From: Branchiostoma floridae
Lineage: Eukaryota; Chordata; Leptocardii; Amphioxiformes; Branchiostomatidae
Length of the DNA: 64,000 nucleotides
Reading direction: 5' to 3'
Assembly (NCBI RefSeq): GCF_000003815.2
Contig: NC_049985.1
Coordinates: 7,812,066-7,876,065, forward strand
Shown: in pieces, positions 22,987-35,758 of the stretch
Position numbering within the stretch: position 1 is the first letter of the stretch
Layout: every line of letters begins with the position of its first letter
The notes under the pieces: model-generated
The model's input: the letters and a program-made list of their open reading frames with translations, nothing else
Database searches by the model: none
What the model was told of the DNA's origin: nothing
Translations under genes and position numbers: made by a program

Positions 22987-25055
22987 CTACTTTTCTATGA
23001 GCAAATCCCTTTGTTCGTCATTTTCTACAACGTTACTGCTGTTCGGGTTGCTGCCTCTGGAAGTCCGGCTCTTTCGGGAACTCCCGTTCCCCAGTGATCT
23101 CTTCCTGTCGGCCAGCTCGGCCTCCAGTCTCTGCCGCACCTCCTCCGAGCGTTCCCGCCAGTTCTGCAGCCACGTGACCATGGTGGCTATGGCCGTGCTG
23201 ATCAGCACCAACACCGCCCCGGCTATCTCCATTCCCGCCGGTGTGATATGCAGAATGAAAACCTGCATCAGATACGCCAACACGACGTTCCCGTTGCGCA
23301 GGAGGGCCACAGTCGCGGTTTTCTCTAGCTTCAGACTACGGTACAGACACGCGATGCCGACCGTGTAGATGAACCCGGCCCCGGTGAGGTAGCCGTACAC
23401 ATTTCCCTCCAGGTCCCACACGGGTTTCTTAGGAAACACGTACATGAGCGGTAACGTGATGGCGACTCCCAGCGACTCCATCCAGAACAGCACGGTTAAT
23501 AGGGGAGTGCTGGCGAGTTGTCCCCGGCTCACCACGTTAACCGCCGCGAGTCCCAGCGCCGATACGATGGCCAGCGCGTTCCCGATGAGAACAGGCGAGA
23601 CGTGCGGTTCTTCCCCCGGAGTGATGCCGAGCGTCTTGTCCAGCTCCTCCCAGCCGTAATTGGGCCCCTGTGTGAGTAAGACGACGCCGATGAGGTTGAG
23701 GATGATGCCGATGGAGCTGGCGCATCCGGGCTTCTCCCCGAGGAAGGCAAGCGCCATGAGAGCGGCGAACAGCGGTGTGGCGCCCCGCTGGATGGCGAAA
23801 CTATTGCCGGGAGGGATGTAGAACACCGACACGTAGAACCATATCGTCACGAACGTGCGACCGACACCTGCAAGAAAAAATAGCATAAAATCAGCGATCT
23901 ATCTCAAAACTTTCATTCTCCTACAGCAGAGAAGAATCTGTGTCGTAGAAACTCCTTGACCTGGAGTATAAGTTGACGCTGGTCCCTCTGCGTAGGAGAA
24001 TGGAAACTTTCAAGTTTAAGGAGAGGATATTCCCGACGGCTCATGCAAGGTGCATTTACCAAGATGGTTGTCAGTCTGTAAACCTCCATGTCTTTATAGA
24101 AGTCATAATCAGAGCAAACAATGGCCTCAAAGTGTCGCCAAAATGAGGACATTTTTTTCGAAATGAAGACCATGCTCCTACAAATCACACTTTCCCATTT
24201 TCATTTACGAATGCCTACCTTAAGATTTGAACATGAAAACCATTTGCCTGTGATCATCAATTGAATACAAGGGAGGAAAACTAGTGGCTGTATACCAAAT
24301 GCCACCGGTGTGGTGTGCTAAGTACACGTCATTGTATTAGCATTATTGTATTAACTGCCGAGGACGTCTTATATAACGTACATGTATGTGGGGCCAACGC
24401 GCCCTCAGGCAATTCCCTATTCATGGATCTAGGGAGGGGGGCTATCTACATTCTGTACTTCCATATAAACGTGCAAATATCGCAGTTTTACCCTCTTGCC
24501 TTTCTTCTACACGGGCATGACCATGTACTGTGATATTTGTAATACTTTGTAGCTAATCTGAAATTGTTTTTTACATTCTGTCGTAGCTTTCAGAGAATTT
24601 TCAAACACTAATGCAACGGACTCACCTGCGAGAAAAAGTAGGCCCGTATGCTTCCAGTTCTCTCCCAGAAGGGGTCCTCTGCACGCCAACACCAGTGGGA
24701 CAAACAGTATAAACGCCGCCAGTTCGTTAAAGAACACCACCTGCATGTCAGGCACTCCTGAGTTGGCCGCCAGTCGGGCCAAAATGGACGAACTCGACAA
24801 ACTCACTCCGGACAGCAGGGCTAAAAACAGCCCCTCTCCTGCTAACAGCAAGTTCTTGGGCTCTTCTTTCAGCTGTTCCAGTTGAAGTTTTTCCCTCTCT
24901 TCCTCATCAAATTCTCCGTCGACTGTGGGGTTTCCCTGAAGACGTGAGAATAACCACTGGAGACTCTGGTTGTCCTCGTTGTCTTGAGTCATAGCTATAT
25001 GACCCAAAACCTCCTTGTCATTATTGTCCCAATCACTCCACTCCGGTCTCGCCAT
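22987..25055 (-). CDS. SLC35G1-like (EamA/DMT-fold) membrane transporter, 2 exons, 436 aa
   Basis: Exons on the - strand are 25055-24626 and 23867-22987 (430 + 881 = 1311 nt), joined in phase 1 at LLFLAG|VGRTF. The start MARPEWSDW has a good context (CAACATGG). An acidic cytosolic N-terminus of about 65 residues precedes the first hydrophobic segment (LFLALLSGVSLSSSSILARL). About ten hydrophobic segments follow in two EamA-type halves; the first half has IPPGNSFAIQRGATPLFAAL and FLGEKPG, motifs typical of the SLC35F/G group, and the second half has YTVGIACLYRSLKLEKTATV. The tail is Arg/Ser-rich and ends NDEQRDLLIEK, containing an ExxxLL dileucine-type sorting motif. Related SLC35G1 has been tied to ER/plasma-membrane calcium handling and citrate export; substrate here is unknown. 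Confidence 0.85.
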
Positions 25056-25483
25056 GTTGCGCCCCTTTTGATGTATTTCACCTCAAGGATTCACTTCTAA
25101 ACTAATGAACAGCCATTTGGCATGCTTAACATTAACGGTAAGTTTGGAAGAAAGGTTTAGTTGGAACGAGCTAAGGTCCCACCCTACTACACCAGAATGC
25201 GCAGGTACTGACTATGTTGTCTGCTCGTCAGTGCTTGTGCGATACAAACAACACCCTGTGTCAGAAGCCGTCCAACAGGTTATCAGGTGGGTCGTGGGAG
25301 ATTGCCACCAGCATTTAGGAAAGGGAGGGCGACCTTTACCGTTTGCTGTTGATATTTAGCCTCCATAGCATGCTCTCTGGGGCCCTTTTCCGTCTTTTTT
25401 TTGGCTAAGTTAATACACTTTTGCTGGCCATGTCTTTTTGAACGCTTGACCATTGGCCCCGTCTACCTGTATATAGCAATCGC

Positions 25484-25628
25484 ACTCTCTGAGCAGAGGT
25501 TAGACTCCGGCTGATTTTGAACGTATTTTTATCGAGCTGCCTATTTCGTCAGACTTTTTTGTTCGCCTCTGCTAGCCAGCCAACCAGCCAAAACAAGCCC
25601 GACTGAGCGTAACCTCTGCTTGGAGAGT
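25484..25628. mobile_element. Short MITE, AGCAGAGGTT family
   Basis: The left end ACTCTCTGAGCAGAGGTTA and the right end TAACCTCTGCTTGGAGAGT are inverted repeats of 19 bp with two mismatches. The 107-bp centre is non-coding. The same terminal motif bounds the element at 33638-33793. Confidence 0.65.
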
Positions 25629-26000
25629 AAAGCTATAGGCTCGGTTCAGTCTCCATTGCAGACTCCTCCTGGCTGTTTTCCTTTCTTATTACTGCCAAAG
25701 TTCGAATTCAGTGACCTCGTATCTCCATGAAATAGATTTTATGCAAATGACATACATATTTGCATAATATATACATAGCGATGTTCACCATTTTCTAACT
25801 TACGCATGTCACTAGTTTAGTGTTACCGTCATTTGTCAATAGACAGTTTTGCCATTTTTGTTAATTATGAAAATCAGTTACTCGTTTGCACGTTTAGTAT
25901 TTGTGTATGTTCACCAATTAGACGTTTTACATTTATTAATGTTCAGTTATAGAAAACTATGGAAGTAATTATGCAAAATCTAATCATTTCCCGTTTTTGG

Positions 26001-26109
26001 CACACCCTACTAACACACCGAATATGAAATCAATCCATACATCCGTTCTTAGTTATATTGTCGCACATACACAAAGGTAAACGCTGTCTGAAATATAACC
26101 TCCATGACG
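26001..26109. repeat. Dispersed repeat tail, copy 1
   Basis: CACACC...AATATGAAATCAATCCAT, CCGTTCTTAGTTAT and AAATATAACCTCCATGAC recur in the same order at 53953-54061 with about 80% identity by eye. Such an ending (CCGTTCTTGAGT followed by CACAGACAGA) is typical of non-LTR or SINE-like repeat tails in marine invertebrates. The head may lie near 25702, where a CTCCATGAAAT motif also occurs at 52480. Confidence 0.5.
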
Positions 26110-27735
26110 AGTAAGAAAATGGTAACTAAAAGAAAACAGCCGGAGTGAGTCTGCTACGGAGGCTATGAATGTAATAGCCAGGACACGCGGACGTGTACTT
26201 TGCGCGGTAATCAACTGATTCAAAGCGACTCCTGCGGCCATGGCAATAACTGCAGCTGTTAACAGGTGCGGGGTGAATCCACTTCCGGAGATGTGAGAAA
26301 TCCATTAAATTTTACATTCCGCCCCTTTCTGATCATTTTCAGAATCTGACATACAAATTGCCAATGGATCGGGTTGTAAAATTCATTTTATTCTGCAACA
26401 TCTACATCAATGAAGTACGACCAAAACATGTAACGTAACAGTTGCACAAATTTCACAGCAAAGAACGGGGTGGAGACTTAGTCGGTTCTACTACGACAAG
26501 CATCAGCAACTTAAAGAGTGGTTTTGATTAAACATTCCTTTGTCTCATTTGTCTAGTAGACTTTTAAGCACCTAAAAGCAATCCGCATGACCATGGCTCT
26601 CTTAAGCGTCTTGTGTAGGTCCCTGGTGCCAAAGGGTACCGTCGAACTATTAACACGACCCGCCCATTGTGAAGCACCCTGCTGTAGAAGCCGACAGGAC
26701 AAGTTCTCCTCTTTTGAACACGGCATTCTGTGTGGATTTTGTTGAGCACGCAGCAGCGGGTTCAGTGTTCGTGCCGACCGAAAGTTTGATTGCAGGCACA
26801 CAGAAGACTTTAACTTGAATGTCCCCGTCGTTTTGGCAAGTCAGTTCCACAAAACTGCATTTCTTTTTCCTGCATTTTTTTTCAAAGGTTGACGTATTCA
26901 CGTTAGAATTATACGAAGAAAAATCAGATTCGATTCAGCTCTCATTATAATTGTACACTTTTGTTTCCTAACTTTCTTTTTCCAACACATGTCACAAGTT
27001 TTTGTCTTTTACCTGAGAGTTTTCTTTTGACCAATGATCCGTGAGTCGTACCAACCTTCACCTTCAAATGGAATCTTTCTGGTTCATTTCTTTTACCATT
27101 TATCTTATTCAGCCATGTGCAGCCTTTCCATTTCTTCCTCTACATTAAGCCCCTGTCATAGATTCAGGGCCTTCCCATGAGTTTGCTTCCAACCACTCCC
27201 CCAAGATCGGTGGTGGGTTTGGAGTACACTGAATCCATCCTATTCTAGCTCCAAAGGCGGAATCCTCTCTTGATCTATCCAAGGACAATATTAATATGAC
27301 ATAAAATAAGTGCAAATAACTTTTAAAGACTCGTAGGCAACCTCGCCGACCAACTGCCAACTCACAGATGGCCTAGCTCACGACTAACTTATGGTCTGGA
27401 GAAAGTCGGGAGGCCATTGTCGGCTATTTTTACACCTGTCTCACGTGCTAAGGCTTTCACCTTTACACTCATGAGGTCACCAAACTTCTACAGTAAACAA
27501 CACTGCTCCCACAAATGTTTATGACACATTTTCACGTAATATAGAAACTGTTTTTGCTATGACATGTACCGAAGTCAGTGTGGTTATTGTATATACAGGA
27601 GTCTCTACGTGCTGCGCGTATTCCTTTGATTATCGTGTCGAGGACACACAGTCCTGTTTTCTTGATCAATATTGCCTCATGAATATTTAATACGCCAACT
27701 GACAGGAAAGGTCGTTAATACACCTGCGGCAATGT

Positions 27736-27743
27736 TATAAATA
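27736..27743 (+). promoter_or_regulatory. Candidate TATA box for the GRXCR1-like gene
   Basis: TATAAATA lies 283 bp before the start codon at 28026. A start site would be expected near 27766, where TTTCAACAG resembles an initiator. No experimental support. Confidence 0.35.
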
Positions 27744-28025
27744 TTTCCCGAAACAGCCAACAATTTCAACAGACAGTAGGGGCGATCTCCCCATTGCCCT
27801 ACATTTCACAATTTTGTGTATCAAACTATCTAAAATGAGGCTTAAAAGACGAGTTTGTACTTTAAAATGATGAGTTTTCAACGTATATGACGCAAGGTGC
27901 CCTGTTCTTTCCTCCCGTTAAAGGGTCGTAATATTTAAACATGGTCGGAGCGGGTTTGTGTAAGCGATTGTCTGGGCCGCCCCTGACTCAGTACACCAGC
28001 GAGAACACCGTCACACAAACACAGC

Positions 28026-31000
28026 ATGAACAAGCTACGGTTTAAATGGGGCGGCAACGGGTCCGAGAAGAAAGACAAGGAGCCCAAAAATTACGTGAAC
28101 GGCGGGGACCACTACAGCCTGCAGCCGGACACGGGGGAGTACTGCCAGGACCCGGCGGTACAGACTAACGGGGACGTGCCGGGGGAGCATCCCGGCAACT
28201 CCCGGGTACAATTCTCACCTGGCGCCGCCTCACCTGCGGGCTGGACCTACTACGTCACGCAGACGTCGCAGGAGGAAGGAGAAGAAGACGAGAACAGACG
28301 CTTACGTTATGTGGGGAAGAGGGACTATTCTGGCGGCGTGGAGGACACGGAGATCGTCAGCAGAAACGGGACTGTGCGAGGGGTGAAGAACAGGGTCCGG
28401 GCGGGGCTGGCGCACTTCACCTCTCTCACACAAGGAGCGCAGGTAACCAGAGGACTCTCACAGCTTACCAATCATCAACTAGTGGTAATAAAATCTCTAG
28501 GTCACCTGTTGTCCGATTCAGGATCAGAAATTATATTTCTAGTAAATGTTTTGAAGCTGCAGATCCGACCAGTGAATATGTAGCTAAAAGAAAACACTCA
28601 TAAGGAAGTCACAGAACAAAAAGACGACTAAGTCAACACAACACAATGGCAGTGAAATCACCATGAACAAGTTCTTTATCAAAGACAGGGTCATTTTTTC
28701 CTTCCTCTTGGTCGAGCGGATCATGATTATAAAACGATTAAGGTCACAAAGAGTAAGAATATGCGTCTTTATGATTTTGCAAGTTGTGTCACCACACATG
28801 CGTCACTGGATTGCAGCGACACACCCTAATTAAGCGGTCAAAGTCCTCACAGAGGCCGTACGAATGTTTGTGACCTTCCCGAATGTACTGACGCTAAGCC
28901 TGAATAGCTAGTAGGACATGTTTCCACATGACATGTACTGAACGTCACGCACGCCGAGTCCCCATACAACGGTTCAATCAGACCGAAGCACATTACCGAG
29001 AAGGCGAGAACTCTTCCGTACGAATTACTAAGCGTTCTGTTAGAGAGAAGAATCGGTGAAAAAATATTGTTTGGTTCCTTCTCTTTCCTGTCATTACAAT
29101 GAGAAGCCATGTAGGTGCAAACAAAACAATTTCCGCTTACATGATAAAATAAAATACACCTGTCAGAGAAGAAAAGAAACAACTATCATATCATAACAAA
29201 CAGCATGTAAGAGTATGGGAAAACTGCCATACGAACGTACGCTTACAGAAATCATTGACCACGACCGTATAGGCCACTTTTAATAAGTTTAACGAAAAAG
29301 GAACACAATTGGTACATCTATGGCTGATATTCATGTTTTGAGGTCATTTGCTGCTTTGTAACATCCGCATTTTTCCTTATTTGTATTTCGTTTACGCTAC
29401 TCTCTCTTGTTCTTGTTACATTGTCATTGTCAGTTATTGTATACTAGTACTTGTTTCATAAGATTGGTGTGTTTGTGTGAGTTTTCTAGTGTGTGATTTT
29501 TTGTTGTTTTCTTGTTGAGTTTTGTTGAGTTTTGGTTCACATTTCTTTCTTTCTCTCTCTTTTTTGTTTCTCCTTTGTTCTACGTCGTCCCGTGGACTTT
29601 GCCGACGATCCCACAGACTCCCACGTCTCACTTGCAGAAGTCCTACAGTCACGAGAGGGGGAGGATCATTGTTTACACCACCAGCATGCAAGTCGTCAGG
29701 GACACCGCCGAGAAGTGCCAAAAGATCAGGAGAATACTGGAAAGTCACAGAGTTCGCTTTGAGGAAAGAGACGTTGTAATGAACTTGGAACTGCAGAGAG
29801 AACTGAGGGCGAGGCTCGGACAGACAGAGGAGGCGCTAACCTTACCACAAGTGTTCATAGATGGGCAACCGATAGGGGTGAGTACAACCATGGGATAGAG
29901 GGAGGGAGAGAGAGGGGGGAGGGAGAGAGGGGAGGGAGGGGTGGTGGAGGGGGAGAGATGAGGGAGAGAGGAGAAGGAGAGGGAGGGGGTTAGGGGGAGA
30001 GGAGCGGGAGGGAGGGCAGAGGAGAGAGGGGGAGGAGGGGAGAGAGGTATGGAAAAAGGAGAGAGGGAGGGAGGGAGAGAGAGGGGGGAAGAAAAATAAT
30101 TTGAATGTTAAGCACATAAGTTTACATGAATGAATGAACTTTATTGCTCGACGATTCTACAGGAAACAACGCGTGGCTACAGCTATTAAACTACATACAG
30201 ATATAGAGCAACAAAATATTATCAATAACATTATAAGCTTACTTGTCCAAGTTTTACTACAAAGTCCACGCAGACTGTGAATGAAAGCGATCTCAGCCAG
30301 CAATGGCATTTCCAAGGCAAAGATAGATAAATGTACTGAAATGGCTTGGTGATGATTTCTGCATGACAAATTCTATCATAGAGGGGAATATCAATGCTGA
30401 CGACATTTTTGAAACTACCATCATGTTATATGCAGACACTGGCGTCAACAGTCGCGAGTTTTACGGAATGGAATCTGCTGATTGTCTGAATTCCTTTTCT
30501 AAACGATGTTTTATGTATTTCTGACCGATGTTGATTTGTCTCTGCTTGCTTGTAAGTAGGTGGACACACTGCAGTTAGAAATGGCACAAATCTTTTTCAA
30601 AAATCAAAGCCTATAAAAGTACACGCTAGGAATTTTCTTGGTTACACATAATTCCTTGGTGACATAAGATTCATCTTGTTCCCCATCCATGTGTCCTTGG
30701 CAACGTCCTGCCCTTATCAACACAGTTGTGGGGCCATAAAATCGAGACAATTAATGGCGTCCCATAAGATAGTGTAAGACAAATCTTATCAACTATTGAC
30801 CGTTCCAACAAATTAGAATGTGATAACAAACCGTACCAACCTGTACCATCCTCACAACGACATGAAAAGTAAATCAACGTCACCGTGAGAATCCATCGCA
30901 TCCCTTGAGCCTGTTAAATCCATTACAAATCCTGTACCCACTTCATAATTCATTCATCTTTCTTTGGTGGCGAAAGGGAGATGACCATTCAAGAACAGAA

Positions 31001-34000
31001 CAATCGCTCGTCCCTCTGAGATTTGAAGTGACTGATTTCGGTCAGCAGTAGCGCTGCGTCAAAAGAGATCACTTGACCCTGTATATTGCGCTATGGGAAA
31101 GATTGTGTCTCTTTGGACGAAATTTTGATTCCTGAAAGACAAAGATAGGCCGCCATTGTTGGCCTTGTCATCCGGTATATGAAGAACACATCCATCATTG
31201 GACCTGTGTAGTAAATACCTTTGCGCGCTCACGCGAGGGATTACCCTAACATGCCGACACGGAACGGCTATCGTTTAATGTCAGAACGTCCTTTGTTTAA
31301 CAACGTGGCAGTAAATATAAAGATATGATATGGTAAAAACACGGAACAAAGTCCCATGGAAGAAAAGGGACACAGGGGTTTTAAAAATCCGTGATTGTAG
31401 GAATACAGTTTCAAACATATTTTCGAGGCACCAGACTTAGTTGATGCACTCAGAAATTTTCACATTTCAGTGACGCTCACGCGAGGGATTACCCTAACAT
31501 GTCCACACGGAACATACATTTTATATCAATTTTTTTGTCAGAACACCATTTGTTTAACAACGTGGCAGTGATATAAAAACATGATATGGGAATAACAAGG
31601 AACAAAGTCTCATGGCTACAAGAGGAAGAAAAACACTGAGATTTTAAAAATCTGTGATTGTAGGAATACAGTTTGAAACATATCGTGACTCCAGATTTAC
31701 TTAAACACTATGAAATTTTCACATTTTAGTGACGTAAGGTTTTCTCAAATTTGCCAGAAAATGAGATGGCATCAGATATCCCTATCTTGAGTTGCAGATT
31801 TGTGTACAAATGTGTTGAAGTTCTCGTACTTGCGTGCCACATTTGCTGCTTTTAGACTAATCCGCATACTTGTTCTGAATTTTCCAGCTTTCCCGCGGCC
31901 GCTGGACAATGTACCAATTGGAAAACTGTGCCTCAGAAATCACCGTTTTATTTTACCACAAAGCCCTTTAGTAACTTTACTATAAATCTTTGTCCTCGAG
32001 GTTTTCATAGATAAGGGCACGGTCCAATAAAACAATACATGTAATAGTTATAGCTACAGGTAGCTGACTCCTAGCATGTCAGTACGTACCGAATTGAATA
32101 TTTCACGCACTATACTATAACTGCAGGTGCAAGGCGCGCTACATTCTGCAGACAGACATATTAAACTGGAATCTAAGAATAAATCAGAACCAGTCCAGTC
32201 ACGGAAATTACAACAGACAGTTTCGCGTGCGACCCTGGTCAAACTGACGTCAGAAGAAATACGAGATTTCCCCATGACAACTAAAAGACGTGGCTCTCTG
32301 CAGTGGTCTGGACTGTTGTCAGTGATAAATTCCTTCTTGACACAAAATACTGTTAAAACTAGAAAAACATGCAGCCTTGTTGTGATTCGCTTTTGTTAGC
32401 TGCCTTTCCAGACAATAATTGGACATTCTAAATACGTGTAGTGGTGTCGCGGTGATACATATGCATTTCTCTATTTTCAAACTACCCAAGGCACTGATCT
32501 ATAGGCGTACATACAGGGCAACAGCATTGAAAGACATGAGTAAGACTCTTTTGAAAGACAGGAGTAACAGCATAGTAGGGTTGACAGAGCATTGTTTAAT
32601 TGTCTGTATAACTTGCGGAGTAGAGCATTGCAAAGCATTGAGAACATAGACCGGTACAGGCTTACGTGATGCAGATATTTTCCTATGTATAGCTGAATCC
32701 GTGTTGTTGGGCCCGATCTGAGTTCTATGACACTGTTTTAAATCTGCGAGTAGGAGAGAGGATGTAAAATGTACGGTGTTCCTTTAATGCCAAACTCTCC
32801 AAAGGAATAGGGCGAGCCTAGGTACCACTTATGTGCACTTGGTATGGGATTTATGAGGGTCATTTTATATTGGAAAATGTCATTATTTTCTGTTATCAAA
32901 GACTCAATATTAGAGTGATGATTAATTCTAGGTAAACTGTGTACATATTTGACAAAACACTCTGAGAATTGAAACAGCGTTCGTGCATTTTGGTCATTGA
33001 TTTCGACTACAACTTCATTAAAAAAATTAAACATCTGAAAATAGCATGCCAGCACGTAGGGCCCAATAAAACAAACTGTATGTAGTCAATAATGATGACA
33101 CAAAGGTCAGGTAAAAATAGGAGAGGGCGTCCGCCGGAAATGACGTCCTCTCAACTTCCGGTGCTTGCAGGTGTTTCGTCCAGTATTAGATACAGTGTCC
33201 GGATATTACAGCCTGAAACTTGCAACCAGCCGAAATAATAAGTTTACAAAGGTTACATGTGACAACAATGTAACGGAATCGTTTAGAAGACGGGGAAAGA
33301 ATGCCCGACATCTTCGTGAACCTTTTATTTTGATTACCGCACTGGAAATGCAATAAATAATTCACAACTGTTGGAGCCCGAACGGTAATACCTAACATGT
33401 CCAGGACACAGGTGTCCGCATCCGGGTGATGAAATACCTATCAAGCTGATCATAGACGTAGACGTCACGCTGTTATTTTGGATCACTAACCTTAAGATAC
33501 TAGTATTGCACGATGTCCCTAAAAGAACTATTGTTAGTATCAAACATCACAGTATGTAGTAATTCTTGGTAAGCTTGCTGCACACGCATGAAGTACCTCA
33601 CAACAGAAAGAAAGTATTAGTCCTTAGCCTACCGTTACCTACTCTCCAAGCAGAGGTTGATGAGGAAAATCGTGACCTTTTTCTTGTACGCCGTCTTTTT
33701 CTGCCAGCAAACCCCTTCAGAAGAACACGACATATAAGACAAAAGGTGACGATTTTTGACATCAACCTCTGCGTGAAGAACAGGAAGTAGGCGGTCGTGC
33801 GATTTTGGTGTCGAGCGGCTGGAACAGGTCTAACAGCTCACAAGGATATAAACATCCTTAACAAGACACGGAATTCGTACGAAATATGTACGACTATTCA
33901 AGGAATACCTCGTAAGTTAATGATCGCACGACAATCGTACTACGATCTTACGACGAATGTGCCTGGGCCATCAAGCATACTGGCCAACTAAGGGTTACTG

Positions 34001-35758
34001 AATATATTTATATTTGCTCTCCGTGCCGAAGGTAACGCACACAATGTCGGCGTCTCCCTTCTCAAGGTTCAAGGTTTAAAGGCGCGTTGCCCATGTGATG
34101 TGATCATGGGTGACCTGACGGACACAGGGTTATCTCTGGCAGGCGGAACCTTGCCCCATGCAAAGAGCAATCAATGCGGGTGCAAGCTAGGCTTTGGGAA
34201 GGGTTGGTGTTGTTACGTAACGCCAAAGTACGAGGGCCCATCTTTGTCACCACATCCTATTTCGACAATCTTTTATCAACTAATTCAAAGTTATACTTGG
34301 TTCACATTTACAGGACTGTCACAAGTGCAAAACCACTGTATGTGCATAATGATATCAACGCGTAACTATGTTCGATAACACTACTTGTACTACTTGTATG
34401 TTAAAAACCTTTAATTTTGTAAGACCACCTTTTCACTAGATCGCTCATCAACCGTGCAGCGACCAAAATTCGATCAACTTATGTGGACCTTGATTTCATG
34501 ATCAGAAAATTATATAAAAGTATGATTAAAAAACAAAACAAAACAGATTGTTTAAGCGTTCAAAAGTTTCGTTCTGTATGATTGTTATGTAGTTTGTTGA
34601 GCGATCTGTGAAGTCTTTAGTCAGTAACTGATCGCAGCCTTTAGTAGGAATGGAGTGTAACAGTGTGTGTCTTGCCTTATCATACACTCTGCAACATCAT
34701 ATATAATCAGTTTAGAGTGACTGAAAGGACATTCATTGACTTCCCTTGCACTCGGCAAGAAGCACCAAACACCGCACTCATGTTGTTGTCAAAGTGGATG
34801 AGCTGTTTGCACTTCTGTTTCAGGGGGCAGAGAGATTAGACCAACTTAACGAGGCAGGGGAACTCAGGAAACTGTTGAGCCGGTTCGAAGTAAGTATTTC
34901 CTTTGGTTGACATGTTTTTATTCTTCCGTTGCTCACCTAACCGAGCTCACGTATGGACAATGTTTATGTAGTCAAACCCTCGCCGCCCTTTGTCAACTGT
35001 CCCGGCTAGTGCGTCCACCAATTTGCAGAGTTGATCATTACCAAATACCCGTGTTTAGACGGAAGTATGAGTGGCTACTTGTATGCCTGAAAACCTCCTG
35101 GCGGACACCTGTGAAAAGGGCTATAGTCACCATGTTGTCTAAAGAGGCGGCTTTAAGCAGAACATTTGTATGTAGATACACTTATAGTTCAGGGAAGGGA
35201 AGGGGAACAGAGATAAGATAAGCGGAATCAATGGAATTTGAATAGTGTAAGAAAAGCCAGGAAAAGGAAGAAAGCAAAGAAAGAAATCACGTATGAACAA
35301 AAAAGGAGAAGTGTATGTGTATGTGCGTGTGCTCATGTATCTGTTTGACTGTATGTGTGTGTGAGTGTCTGTGTGTTTGTGTGTGTGTGGGTGTGTTTCT
35401 ATGATTCCTAATATATACAATGCAGCGTTATTGCTGTTATTTCTGTCTATTTAGGGCTAGACGGGTCTCAAAGTAGTACATTTGTACATTTAATGTGTGA
35501 CGTCTGCCGTTTCTGATCACCTCGTTTCCCCTTTTCTTGTCTCCACAGAAAATCACGGTGCGGTCCCTGTGCGCACGGTGCGGCGGGTACAGGTACATCC
35601 CCTGCACGGTGTGTAACGGCAGCAGGAAGTCCGTGCACAGGAACAACTTCACGGACATGTTCCGCCAGCTCAACTGTACCGCCTGTAACGAGAACGGTCT
35701 GCAAAGGTGCCCCGTGTGTGACGAGGACATGGAGGAGGAGCACGTCAGTTATATATGA
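28026..35758 (+). CDS. GRXCR1: GRXCR1-like glutaredoxin domain-containing cysteine-rich protein, 4 exons, 310 aa
   Basis: Exons 28026-28442, 29638-29877, 34824-34889 and 35549-35758, all phase 0 and GT-AG, total 933 nt. The 139-residue N-terminal exon is Gly/charged-rich and poorly conserved. Exons 2-3 encode the glutaredoxin-like fold: [45 protein letters not shown] and [11 protein letters not shown]. The usual CxxC redox site after IVYTT is replaced by SMQV, so disulfide chemistry is unlikely. Exon 4 encodes four CxxC pairs (CARC, CTVC, CTAC, CPVC) in a DnaJ-like zinc-binding arrangement, with [20 protein letters not shown], the diagnostic tail of the GRXCR family. In vertebrates GRXCR1 localises to stereocilia and controls actin-bundle dimensions. 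Length is close to the vertebrate protein. Assignment between GRXCR1 and GRXCR2 is uncertain for a pre-vertebrate genome. Confidence 0.85.
29897..30095. repeat. Purine-rich GGGAGA microsatellite
   Basis: Imperfect GGGAGAGA/GGGAGGG repeats, entirely A/G on the + strand apart from rare interruptions. It begins 20 bp after the donor of GRXCR1-like exon 2 (29877/29878). Confidence 0.9.
31228..31734. repeat. Tandem duplication, two copies of about 250 bp
   Basis: Copy 1 (31228-31475) and copy 2 (31476-31734) both start CTCACGCGAGGGATTACCCT and share TTTGTTTAACAACGTGGCAG, TGTGATTG and a TAGGAATACAGTTT motif, ending with CACATTT.AGTGACG. Identity is roughly 80% by eye. It lies in the long intron between GRXCR1-like exons 2 and 3. 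Confidence 0.85.
33638..33793. mobile_element. Short MITE, AGCAGAGGTT family, second copy
   Basis: The left end CCTACTCTCCAAGCAGAGGT followed by TGATG pairs with a right end reading CATCAACCTCTGCGTGAAG and closing at GTAGG. The centre (about 110 bp) shows no coding capacity. It lies in the GRXCR1-like intron 2. Confidence 0.65.
35310..35400. repeat. TG-rich microsatellite
   Basis: Imperfect (TG)n with GTGTATGTGTATGTGCGTGT at the start and TGTGTGTGTGGGTGTG near the end, in the last intron of the GRXCR1-like gene. Confidence 0.85.

Larger units (their letters stand above)
25056..28025. other. Intergenic between the divergent SLC35G-like and GRXCR1-like genes
   Basis: The two genes point away from each other, so regulatory DNA for both should lie here. 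Besides the MITE at 25484-25628 and the repeat tail at 26001-26109, I see one weak - strand candidate: an open frame at 26901-26650, starting MNTSTFEKKC, with Cys-rich spacing (C-x3-C-x5-C). It has no clear splice partner or homology I recognise, so it is not called as a gene. Confidence 0.4.

Noticed and set aside
26553-26901. Cys-containing small secreted protein on the - strand
   Set aside because: No signal peptide, splice sites or recognisable family; the frame is broken near 26650.
29842-30117. Pro/Leu/Ser-rich frame on the - strand
   Set aside because: Translation of the GGGAGA purine microsatellite.
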